Positions 1-6,103 are shown, counted from the first letter of the stretch. The stretch: 6,551 nucleotides of DNA from an uncultured Clostridia bacterium (GCA_945871545.1 CAMBWJ010000111.1:1-6551), one strand, 5' to 3'. Numbers and translations are program-made. Notes: generated from the sequence alone by a model not told the origin.

Positions 1-61
1 AGGACTCGAACCCTCAACAAAGGTTTTGGAGACCCACGTGTTACCATTACACCATGCCCCT
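1..61 (-). tRNA. trnW: tRNA-Trp (anticodon CCA), 3' end cut by window edge
   Basis: Read on the minus strand from 61 down to 1, the sequence folds as a tRNA. It has a 7-nt 5' acceptor strand AGGGGCA, then TG, a perfect 4-bp D stem GTGT/ACAC around AATGGTA, the anticodon loop CTCCAAA with anticodon CCA (Trp), a 4-nt variable loop, and the T arm GAGGG-TTCGAGT-CCT. The remaining T-stem bases and the 3' acceptor strand (about 10 nt) lie outside the window. The pieces add up to exactly 61 nt. The anticodon stem is weak as I fold it: TGGGT against ACCTT has one G-U pair and a T-T mismatch at its outer end. The gene is transcribed leftward from the consensus promoter at 83-111. A reading as tRNA-Gln from the TTG further along fits the arm spacing badly. 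Confidence 0.9.
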
Positions 62-82
62 ATGTTCTCTCGAACAGGATTC

Positions 83-111
83 ATTATACAGGAAATCCGC
101 AGTTTTGTCAA
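83..111 (-). promoter_or_regulatory. Consensus sigma-A promoter of the tRNA-Trp gene
   Basis: On the minus strand there is a perfect -35 TTGACA (106-111) and a perfect -10 TATAAT (83-88), separated by exactly 17 bp. Transcription should start near position 76, giving a leader of about 15 nt before the mature tRNA 5' end at 61. A full-consensus promoter suits a stable-RNA gene. Confidence 0.9.
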
Positions 112-251
112 TACCCAAGTTTCCATTCTTCGACTTTTGTTTGCGTCGCCTGTACGCACCCGTGTGATGGTCTGGGCTGCGCCTGTCCGAGAGAATTGCG
201 CCATTTTAACCACTGCTCATGTTTTTATCCCATAATTTAAAACCCGTTCAA

Positions 252-280
252 TTGTGCGATGGCGCGCGGCGCGGTATAAT
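252..280 (+). promoter_or_regulatory. Promoter of the XRE regulator gene
   Basis: A perfect -10 TATAAT lies at 275-280. A partial -35 TTGTGC (three of six matches) lies at 252-257, with a 17-bp spacer that is very GC-rich (14 of 17). The expected start near 287 leaves a 5' untranslated region of about 40 nt, with AGGAGG at 314-319 eight bases before the ATG at 328. The weak -35 suggests modest or regulated expression. The rest of the 266-bp gap (62-327) holds the tRNA promoter and nothing else I can support. Confidence 0.7.
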
Positions 281-327
281 GCAGTCAGCAGGGGCCTCTG
301 CCGATTTGAATTCAGGAGGAAAGAGCG

Positions 328-1386
328 ATGTCCATGAATCAGGTGATCCAGCGGCGGCGCAGGGAGCTGGGCATGACCCAGGAGCAGGTGGCGCAGGCGC
401 TGAACGTGACCGCACCGGCGGTGAACAAGTGGGAGAAGGGCGCGACCTGCCCGGACGTGAGCCTGCTGGCCCCGCTGGCGCGGCTGCTGAAGATCGATCT
501 CAACGAGCTGCTGTGCTTCCGGGAGGAGCTGACGGCGGAGGAGATCGCCCGCTTCTCCGGCGAGCTGGTGGAGGCCGTGCGCAGGGATGGCCTGGCGGCG
601 GGCTTTGCGCTGGCAGCAGAGGAGCTGCGGCAGTATCCCCGCTGCGACACACTGCTGTTCCAATGCGCGGTTTCGCTGGAGGGCGCGGCGATGCTCTACG
701 CCGACGGCGATGCGCGCGAAGCCTGCGACGCACAGCTGGACGCGTGGTACGAGCGTTGCGCCGTCTGCGAAGACGAGAGCGTCCGCAGGCGGGCGATCTA
801 CATGCTGGCCGGGCGCTACCTGCGCCGGGACGACGCGGCAAATGCCCAGCGCATGCTGGATCTGCTGCCCGAGGAACCGCCGATGGACAAGCGGCTGCTT
901 CAGGCCCGGATCCACGTCCAGCAGAACCAGATGGAGGAGGCGGGCATGGTCGCCGCACAGGCGCTGCTGCGCTGCCTGAACGAGGCGCAAAGCTTTCTTT
1001 GGCAGCTCATCGACATTGAGCGCAGCAGCGGCAATCCCGACGCTGCAGAAGAAATGGCCCGGCTTTCATCCGAGATGACCCGTCGCTTCGGCCTGTGGGA
1101 CTACAACGCGGCGGTGGCTCCACTGAACCTGGCCCTGGAGCGCCGCGACGCAGCGGAGAGCCTGCGTCTGCTGCGGCAGCTGCTGGATGCGGCGGCAAAG
1201 CCCTGGCGGCCTGGGGACACGCTGCTGTTCCGACGGCTGGACGACGGCCGACCGGCTGCGGACATGCGGCCCATGCTGGACATGCTGCTGCGGAGCCTGG
1301 AGAGCGACCCCGCCTACGATTTTCTGCGTGCGGAGCCGGAGTTCAACGCGCTGATCGCGGAGCATTCCTCGCAATCCAAGCTGTGA
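328..1386 (+). CDS. XRE-family transcriptional regulator with helical C-terminal domain
   Basis: This is a 352-residue protein. Residues 5-62 are a classic Cro/CI-type (XRE) helix-turn-helix: RRRRELGMTQEQVAQALNV is the first part, TAPAVNKWEKG is the recognition region, and the CPDVSLLAPLARLLKIDLNELL tail is typical of the family. Residues 65-352 are Leu/Ala/Arg/Glu-rich and apparently all helical, in the manner of TPR-like sensor domains attached to XRE domains in Firmicutes. I see no transmembrane segment, metal site or enzymatic motif. AGGAGG at 314-319, eight bases upstream, supports the ATG at 328 over the in-frame ATG at 334. The gene stands alone between a tRNA and a convergent peptidase, so its target is not shown by context; self-regulation is possible. 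The effector (peptide, small molecule or protein) is unknown. The DNA-binding call is firm and the C-terminal description is an inference from composition. Confidence 0.88.
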   Translation: MSMNQVIQRRRRELGMTQEQVAQALNVTAPAVNKWEKGATCPDVSLLAPLARLLKIDLNELLCFREELTAEEIARFSGELVEAVRRDGLAAGFALAAEELRQYPRCDTLLFQCAVSLEGAAMLYADGDAREACDAQLDAWYERCAVCEDESVRRRAIYMLAGRYLRRDDAANAQRMLDLLPEEPPMDKRLLQARIHVQQNQMEEAGMVAAQALLRCLNEAQSFLWQLIDIERSSGNPDAAEEMARLSSEMTRRFGLWDYNAAVAPLNLALERRDAAESLRLLRQLLDAAAKPWRPGDTLLFRRLDDGRPAADMRPMLDMLLRSLESDPAYDFLRAEPEFNALIAEHSSQSKL

Positions 1387-1393
1387 CATGTGA

Positions 1394-1422
1394 AGCGCCG
1401 CAGGCGAAATACCTGCGGCGCT
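1394..1422. terminator. Strong hairpin between convergent genes, likely bidirectional terminator
   Basis: A perfect 11-bp inverted repeat, AGCGCCGCAGG (1394-1404) and CCTGCGGCGCT (1412-1422), encloses a 7-nt loop. It starts 7 nt after the stop codon of the XRE gene and ends 8 nt before the stop of the convergent aminopeptidase, so one hairpin could serve both. Neither side has a real T-tract (CGGTGTATT on plus, TTCACATG on minus), so termination would be non-canonical. The hairpin may instead mainly protect the mRNA 3' ends. Confidence 0.65.
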
Positions 1423-1430
1423 CGGTGTAT

Positions 1431-2738
1431 TCAGTCCATCGTATAGCTTCCGTCCCCATTCGCGCGAAGCTCCGTGCGATAGAAGGCGGTGAGGCCGCGC
1501 ACCATGTGCTCCACGTCCCGCGCACCGGCGGTCTCGTAGCTGGAGTGCATGGCCAGCTGGGCGAGGCCGATGTCCACCGACGGGATGGACACGTGCGCGC
1601 CGGAAATGTTGCCCAGCGTGGAGCCGCCCAGCATGTCCGAGCGGTTGGCGAAGTGCTGCACCGGCACGTCCGCACGGCGGCAGATCTCGCCGAAGACTGC
1701 CCGGCTCACGCCGTCGGTGGTGTACTTCTGGTTGGCGCTCTGCTTGATTACAATTCCGCCGTTCATCAGCGGGCGGTTTCCTGCGTCGGACTTCTCCGGG
1801 TGGTTCGGATGCAGCGCGTGGGCGTTGTCGGCGGAGACCATGAAGCTGGAGGCCAGTGCGGCGTGCAGCGCCTCGCCGTCCGCGCCCAGGCCCTCCGCGA
1901 TGCGGCCGATCACGTCCGAGAGGAAGGTGGAGTCCGCGCCCTGGCGCGTGCCGCTGCCCACCTCCTCGTTGTCAAAGACGCAGCAGAGCTTGATGTGATC
2001 GCTCTCCCCCGCCTCCAGCAGCGCCCACAGGCTGGTGTAGGCGCACTCCAGATCGTCAAGTCTCGGCGCGGAGATGTAACAATCCTCCTGGCCCCAGAGC
2101 CTCGGCTCCATGCGGTTGTAGAGGTAGAGGTCCCGCCCGAGCACGTCCTCCGGTGAAACGCCCGCAATCTCCGCCACCTCGGCCTCGAAGCGGCCCTTCG
2201 CGGAGACGTCGCCGTAGAGGGGCAGCATGTCCACCTGCGCGTTGAGCTTGCAGTTCTCGTTTACGTCCCGCTGCATGTGGATGGCCAGGTTGGGAATCAG
2301 CGCCGCGTCGCGCCCGAAGTCCACCAGTCGGCTCTCCACGCCCTGCGGCGTGCGCACCAGCACCCGCCCGGCGATGCCCAGCGGACGGTCCAGCCAGGTA
2401 TTCATAATCATGCCGCCGTAGCGCTCGGTGTTGAGCTGCACGTAGCTGCCCTGCACCTCCACCTCGGCGCGCTCCTTGATGCGAAACACCGGGCTGTCGC
2501 TGTGGCTGGCCACGATCTGCATCGGCGCGAAGCCCTTCTCCGGCAGTGTGAAGGCGATCACGCTGGACTGGTTCCGCGTGACAAAGTAGCGTCCGCCGGG
2601 CGCAATGCTCCAGCGCGCGCACTCCTTTAGCTCCGCATAGCCCGCACCGCGCAGCATCCCGCACAGCGCATCCACCGCGTGAAAGGCGCTGACGGACTTC
2701 CTGAGAAAGCCCATCAGGCCGTCGATCCGATTCTCCAT
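1431..2738 (-). CDS. apeB: M18 family metallo-aminopeptidase (aspartyl aminopeptidase type)
   Basis: This 435-residue cytosolic protein belongs to the di-zinc M18 peptidases, which remove N-terminal residues (often Asp or Glu) from peptides. The family landmarks are present in order: SHSDSP with metal ligand H79; NTWLDRPL around 113-120; RLVDFG (137-142) and IPNLAIHMQR (148-157); RLDDLE with bridging D228; DNEEVGSG with the catalytic and metal glutamates E258/E259; SADNAHALHPNHP with D304; QKYTTDG at 337-343; and AMHSSYE near the end with H398. All expected metal ligands are therefore present, and the length is normal for bacterial M18 enzymes. GGAGGAG (minus strand, 2745-2751) lies six bases before the ATG and fixes the start. 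The gene is monocistronic, convergent with the XRE gene and divergent from the DUF4432 gene. The role is probably peptide turnover. The exact substrate preference cannot be read from sequence, and the symbol follows general usage for the family. Confidence 0.95.
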   Translation of the reverse strand: MENRIDGLMGFLRKSVSAFHAVDALCGMLRGAGYAELKECARWSIAPGGRYFVTRNQSSVIAFTLPEKGFAPMQIVASHSDSPVFRIKERAEVEVQGSYVQLNTERYGGMIMNTWLDRPLGIAGRVLVRTPQGVESRLVDFGRDAALIPNLAIHMQRDVNENCKLNAQVDMLPLYGDVSAKGRFEAEVAEIAGVSPEDVLGRDLYLYNRMEPRLWGQEDCYISAPRLDDLECAYTSLWALLEAGESDHIKLCCVFDNEEVGSGTRQGADSTFLSDVIGRIAEGLGADGEALHAALASSFMVSADNAHALHPNHPEKSDAGNRPLMNGGIVIKQSANQKYTTDGVSRAVFGEICRRADVPVQHFANRSDMLGGSTLGNISGAHVSIPSVDIGLAQLAMHSSYETAGARDVEHMVRGLTAFYRTELRANGDGSYTMD

Positions 2739-2777
2739 ACCGATCTCCTCCGCTCGTACACTTGAATTTCTGCTTTC

Positions 2778-2806
2778 ATTATAAGTCCCCGCGCGCGCTT
2801 TTTCCA
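2778..2806 (-). promoter_or_regulatory. Promoter of the M18 aminopeptidase gene
   Basis: On the minus strand there is a perfect -10 TATAAT (2778-2783) and a -35 TGGAAA (2801-2806, four of six matches) with a 17-bp spacer containing an alternating GC run. The start is expected near 2771, giving a leader of roughly 30 nt that includes the GGAGGAG ribosome binding site at 2745-2751. It lies back to back with the rightward promoter, with 22 bp between the two -35 boxes. Confidence 0.75.
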
Positions 2807-2828
2807 GAGTCCAATGTTAAAAATTCAG

Positions 2829-2857
2829 TTGACAGCGTGCGGGGCATTTTCTATAAT
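2829..2857 (+). promoter_or_regulatory. Consensus sigma-A promoter of the rightward gene cluster
   Basis: A perfect TTGACA (2829-2834) and a perfect TATAAT (2852-2857) are separated by exactly 17 bp. The start should be near 2864, about 43 nt before the chosen ATG at 2907. This is the only convincing promoter I can see for the genes from 2907 rightward. It implies high basal transcription unless it is repressed. Confidence 0.9.
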
Positions 2858-2893
2858 ATAGATGGAATGATTTGCGCGCAAGGCGGCGCTCAT

Positions 2894-2898
2894 GGAGG
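2894..2898 (+). promoter_or_regulatory. Ribosome binding site that decides the DUF4432 gene start
   Basis: GGAGG at 2894-2898 sits eight bases before the ATG at 2907. The longer in-frame start at 2892 would place this motif inside the coding region and has only GGCGGCGCTC upstream, which is a poor ribosome binding site. The start at 2907 is therefore preferred. Confidence 0.85.
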
Positions 2899-2906
2899 AT
2901 ATAAAT

Positions 2907-3962
2907 ATGAAGAGATCCCAGGAACACGAACTTCGCAAGAAATGCAACAACATCGACGCGCTCTGCGGCTTCAAGGATTACATCTACAACGATGGCCCGT
3001 CCCGGGGCCTGCGCGCCTTCGATCTGAAGAATGGCCGCAATCTGGAAATGACCCTGCTGGCGGATCGCGGTCTGGACATCCCCTGCCTCTCCTACAAGGG
3101 AATCAACATCGGCCTGACCAACAAGGTGGGCATTCGTTCGCCCTACCTCTTCCAGGAGGACGGCGCTTCGGGCTTCCTGAAGCAGTTCAACGGCGGCATG
3201 CTGACCACCTGCGGCATCACCTACAGCGGCGCTGCGGGCGTGGACAACGGCAAGGCGCTGGGCCTGCACGGCCCGATGAACAACATCCCCGCCGAGCAGG
3301 TGAGCGCGTCCATCGAATACGAGGGCGACGAGCGGGTGATCCGCGTGCGCGGTCAGGTGCACGAGGCAGAGGTCTTTGGCACCGACATGCTGATGAAGCG
3401 CTGCTACACGCTGGAGACCGAGCGCGATATCGTACATATCCACGATGTGGTGACCAACCAGAGCTTCGAGAAGCAGCCGGTGATGCTGATCTACCACATC
3501 AACTTCGGCTATCCCATGCTGGACGCGGGCGCAAAGGCATACTTCAGCGCGGACAAGGTCACGCCCCGCACCGAGTTTGCCGCCCAGGGCATGGGCAACT
3601 ACTTCGAGATGGAGGAGCCCGGCTGCGGCCGCGACGAGCAGTGCTACTACCACACCGAGCAGCCCACCGAGGGCGAGGCCTTCGCCATGCTGCACAACGA
3701 GAAGCTGGGCCTTGCCGCCATCATCCGCTTCGACCAGAAGGTGTTCCCGCTGATGTGCCAGTGGAAGTGCATGCGCGCGGGCGAGTACGCGCTGGGTCTG
3801 GAGCCCACCACCAGCGGCGTGGTAAACCGCTCCGAGGCCCGCGAGCTGGGCAACCTGACGTACCTGGAGAGCGGCGAATCCCGGGAGTACAACGTGTCCA
3901 TCGAGCTGACGGAGGATCCCGCCGTCATCGAGCACTACAAGTCCATCGCACACAAGGAATAA
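2907..3962 (+). CDS. DUF4432 / aldose 1-epimerase-like (galactose mutarotase fold) protein
   Basis: This 351-residue protein has no signal peptide and is presumed cytosolic. It resembles DUF4432 proteins, which have the beta-sandwich fold of galactose mutarotase and are thought to interconvert the anomers of a sugar or bind one. Family-like segments are: LLADRGLDIPCLSYKG (50-65) with a conserved Arg-Gly-Leu-Asp; GGMLTTCGIT (96-105); LGLHGPMNNIPAE (118-130) with a candidate catalytic H121; YHINFGYPMLD (196-206) with H197; and a late acidic residue in GLEPTTSG (E299), where mutarotases carry their catalytic base. The ORF can be extended by five residues to 2892, but the ribosome binding site argues for 2907. 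It is first in the rightward cluster, and the next gene follows after 12 nt. No sugar kinase or transporter is nearby, so the substrate is unknown. The fold family is confident; the activity is an inference. Confidence 0.87.
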   Translation: MKRSQEHELRKKCNNIDALCGFKDYIYNDGPSRGLRAFDLKNGRNLEMTLLADRGLDIPCLSYKGINIGLTNKVGIRSPYLFQEDGASGFLKQFNGGMLTTCGITYSGAAGVDNGKALGLHGPMNNIPAEQVSASIEYEGDERVIRVRGQVHEAEVFGTDMLMKRCYTLETERDIVHIHDVVTNQSFEKQPVMLIYHINFGYPMLDAGAKAYFSADKVTPRTEFAAQGMGNYFEMEEPGCGRDEQCYYHTEQPTEGEAFAMLHNEKLGLAAIIRFDQKVFPLMCQWKCMRAGEYALGLEPTTSGVVNRSEARELGNLTYLESGESREYNVSIELTEDPAVIEHYKSIAHKE

Positions 3963-3974
3963 GGGGGAAGCGCC

Positions 3975-4352
3975 ATGTCCGGACCGGCAATCCTCATCTA
4001 CAACATGGACAATCCGCGCAAGCTGAAGCTGATGTTCATCTGTTCCCAGCTGAAGCTGCGCATGATCAGCGTGCCGAAGGCGGATTACAACCAGCCCGTG
4101 GGCGCGCTGGTGGGAATGCACCGGCGCGTTCCCGGGGAGTATACCGGCGACGGCTTCTCCGAGGAGATGCTGGTGATGGTCAACTTCTCCAACCCGCTGC
4201 TGAACGCCTTTCTGGGCGCGCTGCGGCAGAACCGCCTGCCGGGCCTCGCCCTGAAGGCGGTGCTCACGCCCAGCAATTCCGAGTGGGACTCCGTGAAGCT
4301 GCACGACGAGCTGCTTCAGGAGCACCTCCGCATGCACGGCGGGAAAAAGTAA
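3975..4352 (+). CDS. DUF3783 family protein, function unknown
   Basis: This is a small, apparently soluble 125-residue protein. The N-terminus ILIYNMDNPRKLKLMFICSQ looks like a beta strand followed by a helix. It is followed by the DYNQPVGALVG segment (about 37-47). The C-terminal half carries FSNPLLNAFLGALRQN and LALKAVLTPSNSEW, ending in a charged helix. These segments match my memory of DUF3783 proteins of Clostridia, for which I know no established function. I see no catalytic triad, metal cluster or membrane segment. GGGGGAAG at 3963-3970 is a weak ribosome binding site, and the 12-nt gap from the preceding stop suggests translation coupled to the DUF4432 gene. Its partner role in that operon cannot be deduced from the sequence. 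The family assignment is from memory of the motif pattern and would need a profile search. Confidence 0.75.
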   Translation: MSGPAILIYNMDNPRKLKLMFICSQLKLRMISVPKADYNQPVGALVGMHRRVPGEYTGDGFSEEMLVMVNFSNPLLNAFLGALRQNRLPGLALKAVLTPSNSEWDSVKLHDELLQEHLRMHGGKK

Positions 4353-4358
4353 ACTTAA

Positions 4359-4388
4359 GCGCCGTCCATCGAATCCGGTGGGCGGCGC
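4359..4388 (+). terminator. GC-rich hairpin after the DUF3783 gene, possible attenuating terminator
   Basis: Arms 4359-4370 (GCGCCGTCCATC) and 4377-4388 (GGTGGGCGGCGC) form a 12-bp stem with two G-U pairs and a 6-nt loop GAATCC. It begins 6 nt after the stop codon. No T-tract follows, only a small second hairpin, GAATC-TCT-GATTC (4389-4401). I see no new promoter between it and the Nudix gene, so readthrough into the downstream genes is likely. It may be a partial terminator or an mRNA processing or stability element. Confidence 0.5.
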
Positions 4389-4420
4389 GAATCTCTGATT
4401 CAAACCATGGGAGGACAGCC

Positions 4421-4891
4421 ATGCGCGTCACAACCCTGTGCTACATTGAACAAAATGGAAAATATCTGATGCTGCACCGCGTCAAGAAGGAGAACGACGC
4501 CAACCGCGACAAGTGGATCGGCATCGGCGGCGGCCTTGAGAGCGGCGAGACGGTGGAGATGTGCCTGCTGCGGGAGGTGCGGGAGGAGACGGGCCTGACC
4601 CTCACCCGCTATCGCTACCGCGCGGTGATCGACTTCCGCTCCGACGAATGGGAGGACGAGCAGATGCACCTCTACACCGCCGACGGCTTCACCGGCCAAA
4701 TGACCGACTGCGACGAGGGCGAGCTTCAGTGGGTGGACAAGGCACATCTTCTGGATCTGCCCCACTGGGAGGGCGACCGCATCTTTCTGGAGCTGCTGCA
4801 GCAGGATGCGCCCTTCTTCCACCTCGTTCTGGAGTACCGGGGCGAGGAATTGGCGCGCGCCGTGCTGAACGGAGAGGAGCTTGCGCGATGA
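4421..4891 (+). CDS. Nudix hydrolase, 8-oxo-dGTP diphosphatase (MutT/MTH1) type
   Basis: This 156-residue protein has a complete Nudix box at about residues 32-54, with the pattern G-x5-E-x7-REVREETGL. This is the Mg2+-binding catalytic loop-helix-loop that cleaves nucleoside diphosphates linked to another group. The N-terminal TTLCYIEQNGKYLMLHRVKKENDANRDKWIGIGGG and the later CDEGELQWVDKAHLLDLPHWEGDRIFLELL match the MutT/NUDT1-like subgroup of Firmicutes, which removes oxidised purine nucleotides from the dNTP pool. The substrate is inferred from the subgroup. GGAGG at 4410-4414, six bases before the ATG, fixes the start. The same frame stays open far upstream to 2762, but that extension overlaps two real genes and is a GC-driven artefact. 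The last four bases form an ATGA overlap with the serine ammonia-lyase gene, so the two are translationally coupled. Confidence 0.93.
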   Translation: MRVTTLCYIEQNGKYLMLHRVKKENDANRDKWIGIGGGLESGETVEMCLLREVREETGLTLTRYRYRAVIDFRSDEWEDEQMHLYTADGFTGQMTDCDEGELQWVDKAHLLDLPHWEGDRIFLELLQQDAPFFHLVLEYRGEELARAVLNGEELAR

Positions 4892-6090
4892 AATCCATAC
4901 GCGACATCTACAAGATCGGCCGCGGCCCCTCCAGCTCCCACACCATGGGGCCGGAGCGCGCCTGCCGCATCTTCCGCGATGAGCATCCCGACGCCGCCAG
5001 CTTCGAGGCCGTGCTGTACGGCTCGCTGGCCAAGACTGGCCCTGGCCACGGCACCGACCGGATCATCCGGGAGACCCTCGCTCCCCTGCCCTGCGCGGTG
5101 CGCTTCGATCTGGATACGAGCGACCTGCCCCATCCCAACACCCTGGATCTGATCGCCCTGGACGCTGGCGGCGCGGAGTGCGGACGCATGCGCGTGTATT
5201 CCGTGGGCGGCGGCGACATCGAGATCGAGGGCCAGCCGTTCTCCGAAGCGGCCCCGGAGATCTATCCCCACAAGAGCTTTCACGAGATCGCGGAGTACTG
5301 CATGGCCCGCAACCTGCGCCTGAGCGCCTACGTGGAGGAATTTGAAGGGCCGGAAATCTGGGACTTTCTGCTTCAGGTCTGGACGCAGATGTGCGAGAGC
5401 ATCCGCGAGGGCCTGACCCATCGCGGCACGCTGCCCGGCGGGCTGAACGTGGAGCGCAAGGCCCAGTTCCTCTACAACCAGCGCCACATCGACGAGCGCC
5501 CGGAGACCCGGGAAAACCGCATCGTGTGCGCCTACGCCTTCGCCGTCAGCGAACAGAACGCCGGGGGCGGCACGGTGGTCACCGCGCCCACCTGCGGCTC
5601 CTGCGGGGTGGTGCCTGCGGTGCTGAAGTACATGCAGGAGGAAAAGAACCTGCCCGACCGCGCGGTGCTGCGCGCACTGGCCGTGGCCGGACTGATCGGC
5701 AATCTGGTGAAGGAGAACGCCTCCATCAGCGGCGCGGAGTGCGGCTGTCAGGCGGAGATCGGCACGGCCTGCTCCATGGCCTCCGCCGCGCTGGCGGAGC
5801 TGTTCGAGATGGGCGTGGATCAGATCGAGTACGCCGCCGAGGTTGCGCTGGAGCACCACCTGGGCCTGACCTGCGACCCCATCTGCGGTCTGGTGCAGAT
5901 TCCCTGCATCGAGCGCAACGCCGTGGCCGCGATGCGCGCCATCAACAACCTGCGCATCTCCAACTTCCTCACCGCCACCCGCAAGATTTCCTTCGATATG
6001 GTGGTGGAGACCATGTACCAGACCGGGCGCGACCTGAACCACATCTACCGGGAGACCGCCGAGGGCGGCCTCGCCAAGCTGTACAAATAG
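4888..6090 (+). CDS. sdaA: L-serine ammonia-lyase, iron-sulfur dependent, single chain
   Basis: This 400-residue cytosolic enzyme should convert L-serine to pyruvate and ammonia using a [4Fe-4S] cluster as Lewis acid. The N-terminal beta domain starts with IRDIYKIGRGPSSSHTMGP (residues 4-22, SSSHT motif), then YGSLAKTGPGHGTD (44-57) and YSVGGG (104-109). The alpha domain has LPGGLNVERKA, EQNAGGGTVVTAPTCGSCGVVPA and NASISGAECGCQAEIGTACSMASA, then the LTCDPICGLVQIPCIERNA motif. C287, C329 and C340 are the likely cluster ligands; the 11-residue interval between the last two is as in E. coli SdaA. It is about 50 residues shorter than E. coli SdaA, mainly because a long insertion in the beta domain is missing. 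There is no ACT domain. It ends in GGLAKLYK, without the cysteine near the C-terminus found in type II enzymes. GAGGAG at 4874-4879 is eight bases upstream of the ATG, which overlaps the Nudix stop (ATGA). Confidence 0.95.
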   Translation: MKSIRDIYKIGRGPSSSHTMGPERACRIFRDEHPDAASFEAVLYGSLAKTGPGHGTDRIIRETLAPLPCAVRFDLDTSDLPHPNTLDLIALDAGGAECGRMRVYSVGGGDIEIEGQPFSEAAPEIYPHKSFHEIAEYCMARNLRLSAYVEEFEGPEIWDFLLQVWTQMCESIREGLTHRGTLPGGLNVERKAQFLYNQRHIDERPETRENRIVCAYAFAVSEQNAGGGTVVTAPTCGSCGVVPAVLKYMQEEKNLPDRAVLRALAVAGLIGNLVKENASISGAECGCQAEIGTACSMASAALAELFEMGVDQIEYAAEVALEHHLGLTCDPICGLVQIPCIERNAVAAMRAINNLRISNFLTATRKISFDMVVETMYQTGRDLNHIYRETAEGGLAKLYK

Positions 6091-6103
6091 GAGATGAAAC
6101 CCA

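Noticed and set aside
142..158. Small hairpin TGCGT/ACGCA with a 7-nt loop between the tRNA and XRE promoters
   Set aside because: It has only five base pairs and no T-tract or conserved context, so it is well within chance.
26..235. 69-residue ORF starting inside the tRNA-Trp gene
   Set aside because: It begins within the antisense of the tRNA, has no ribosome binding site, and crosses the tRNA promoter.
231..236. CATAAT as an additional -10 box before the XRE gene
   Set aside because: There is no -35-like hexamer at a suitable distance, and the TATAAT at 275-280 is a better candidate.
217..990. 257-residue minus-strand ORF opposite the XRE gene
   Set aside because: It has shadow composition and no motif, and it would run across the XRE promoter and ribosome binding site.
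1095..2156. 353-residue plus-strand ORF spanning the XRE gene end and the antisense of the aminopeptidase
   Set aside because: It crosses the intergenic hairpin and overlaps two real genes, and has no recognisable domain.
2763..2827. Inverted repeat TGAATTT / AAATTCA flanking the divergent promoters
   Set aside because: It is seven bases with a 51-bp separation in locally AT-rich DNA, and the two arms sit at non-equivalent places relative to the two promoters.
2817..4403. 528-residue minus-strand ORF opposite the DUF4432 and DUF3783 genes
   Set aside because: It is rich in His, Val, Leu, Gln and Ala with no family motif, as expected for the antisense of GC-rich coding DNA. The plus-strand genes have motifs and ribosome binding sites.
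2762..4420. Long in-frame upstream extension of the Nudix gene, giving a 709-residue ORF
   Set aside because: It runs through two well-supported genes in another frame, has Arg/Gly/Ala-rich shadow composition, and the Nudix domain has its own ATG and ribosome binding site at 4421.
4726..6042. 438-residue minus-strand ORF opposite the serine ammonia-lyase gene
   Set aside because: It is an antisense shadow with Gly/His/Ala/Gln-rich composition, and the plus strand encodes a clear enzyme.
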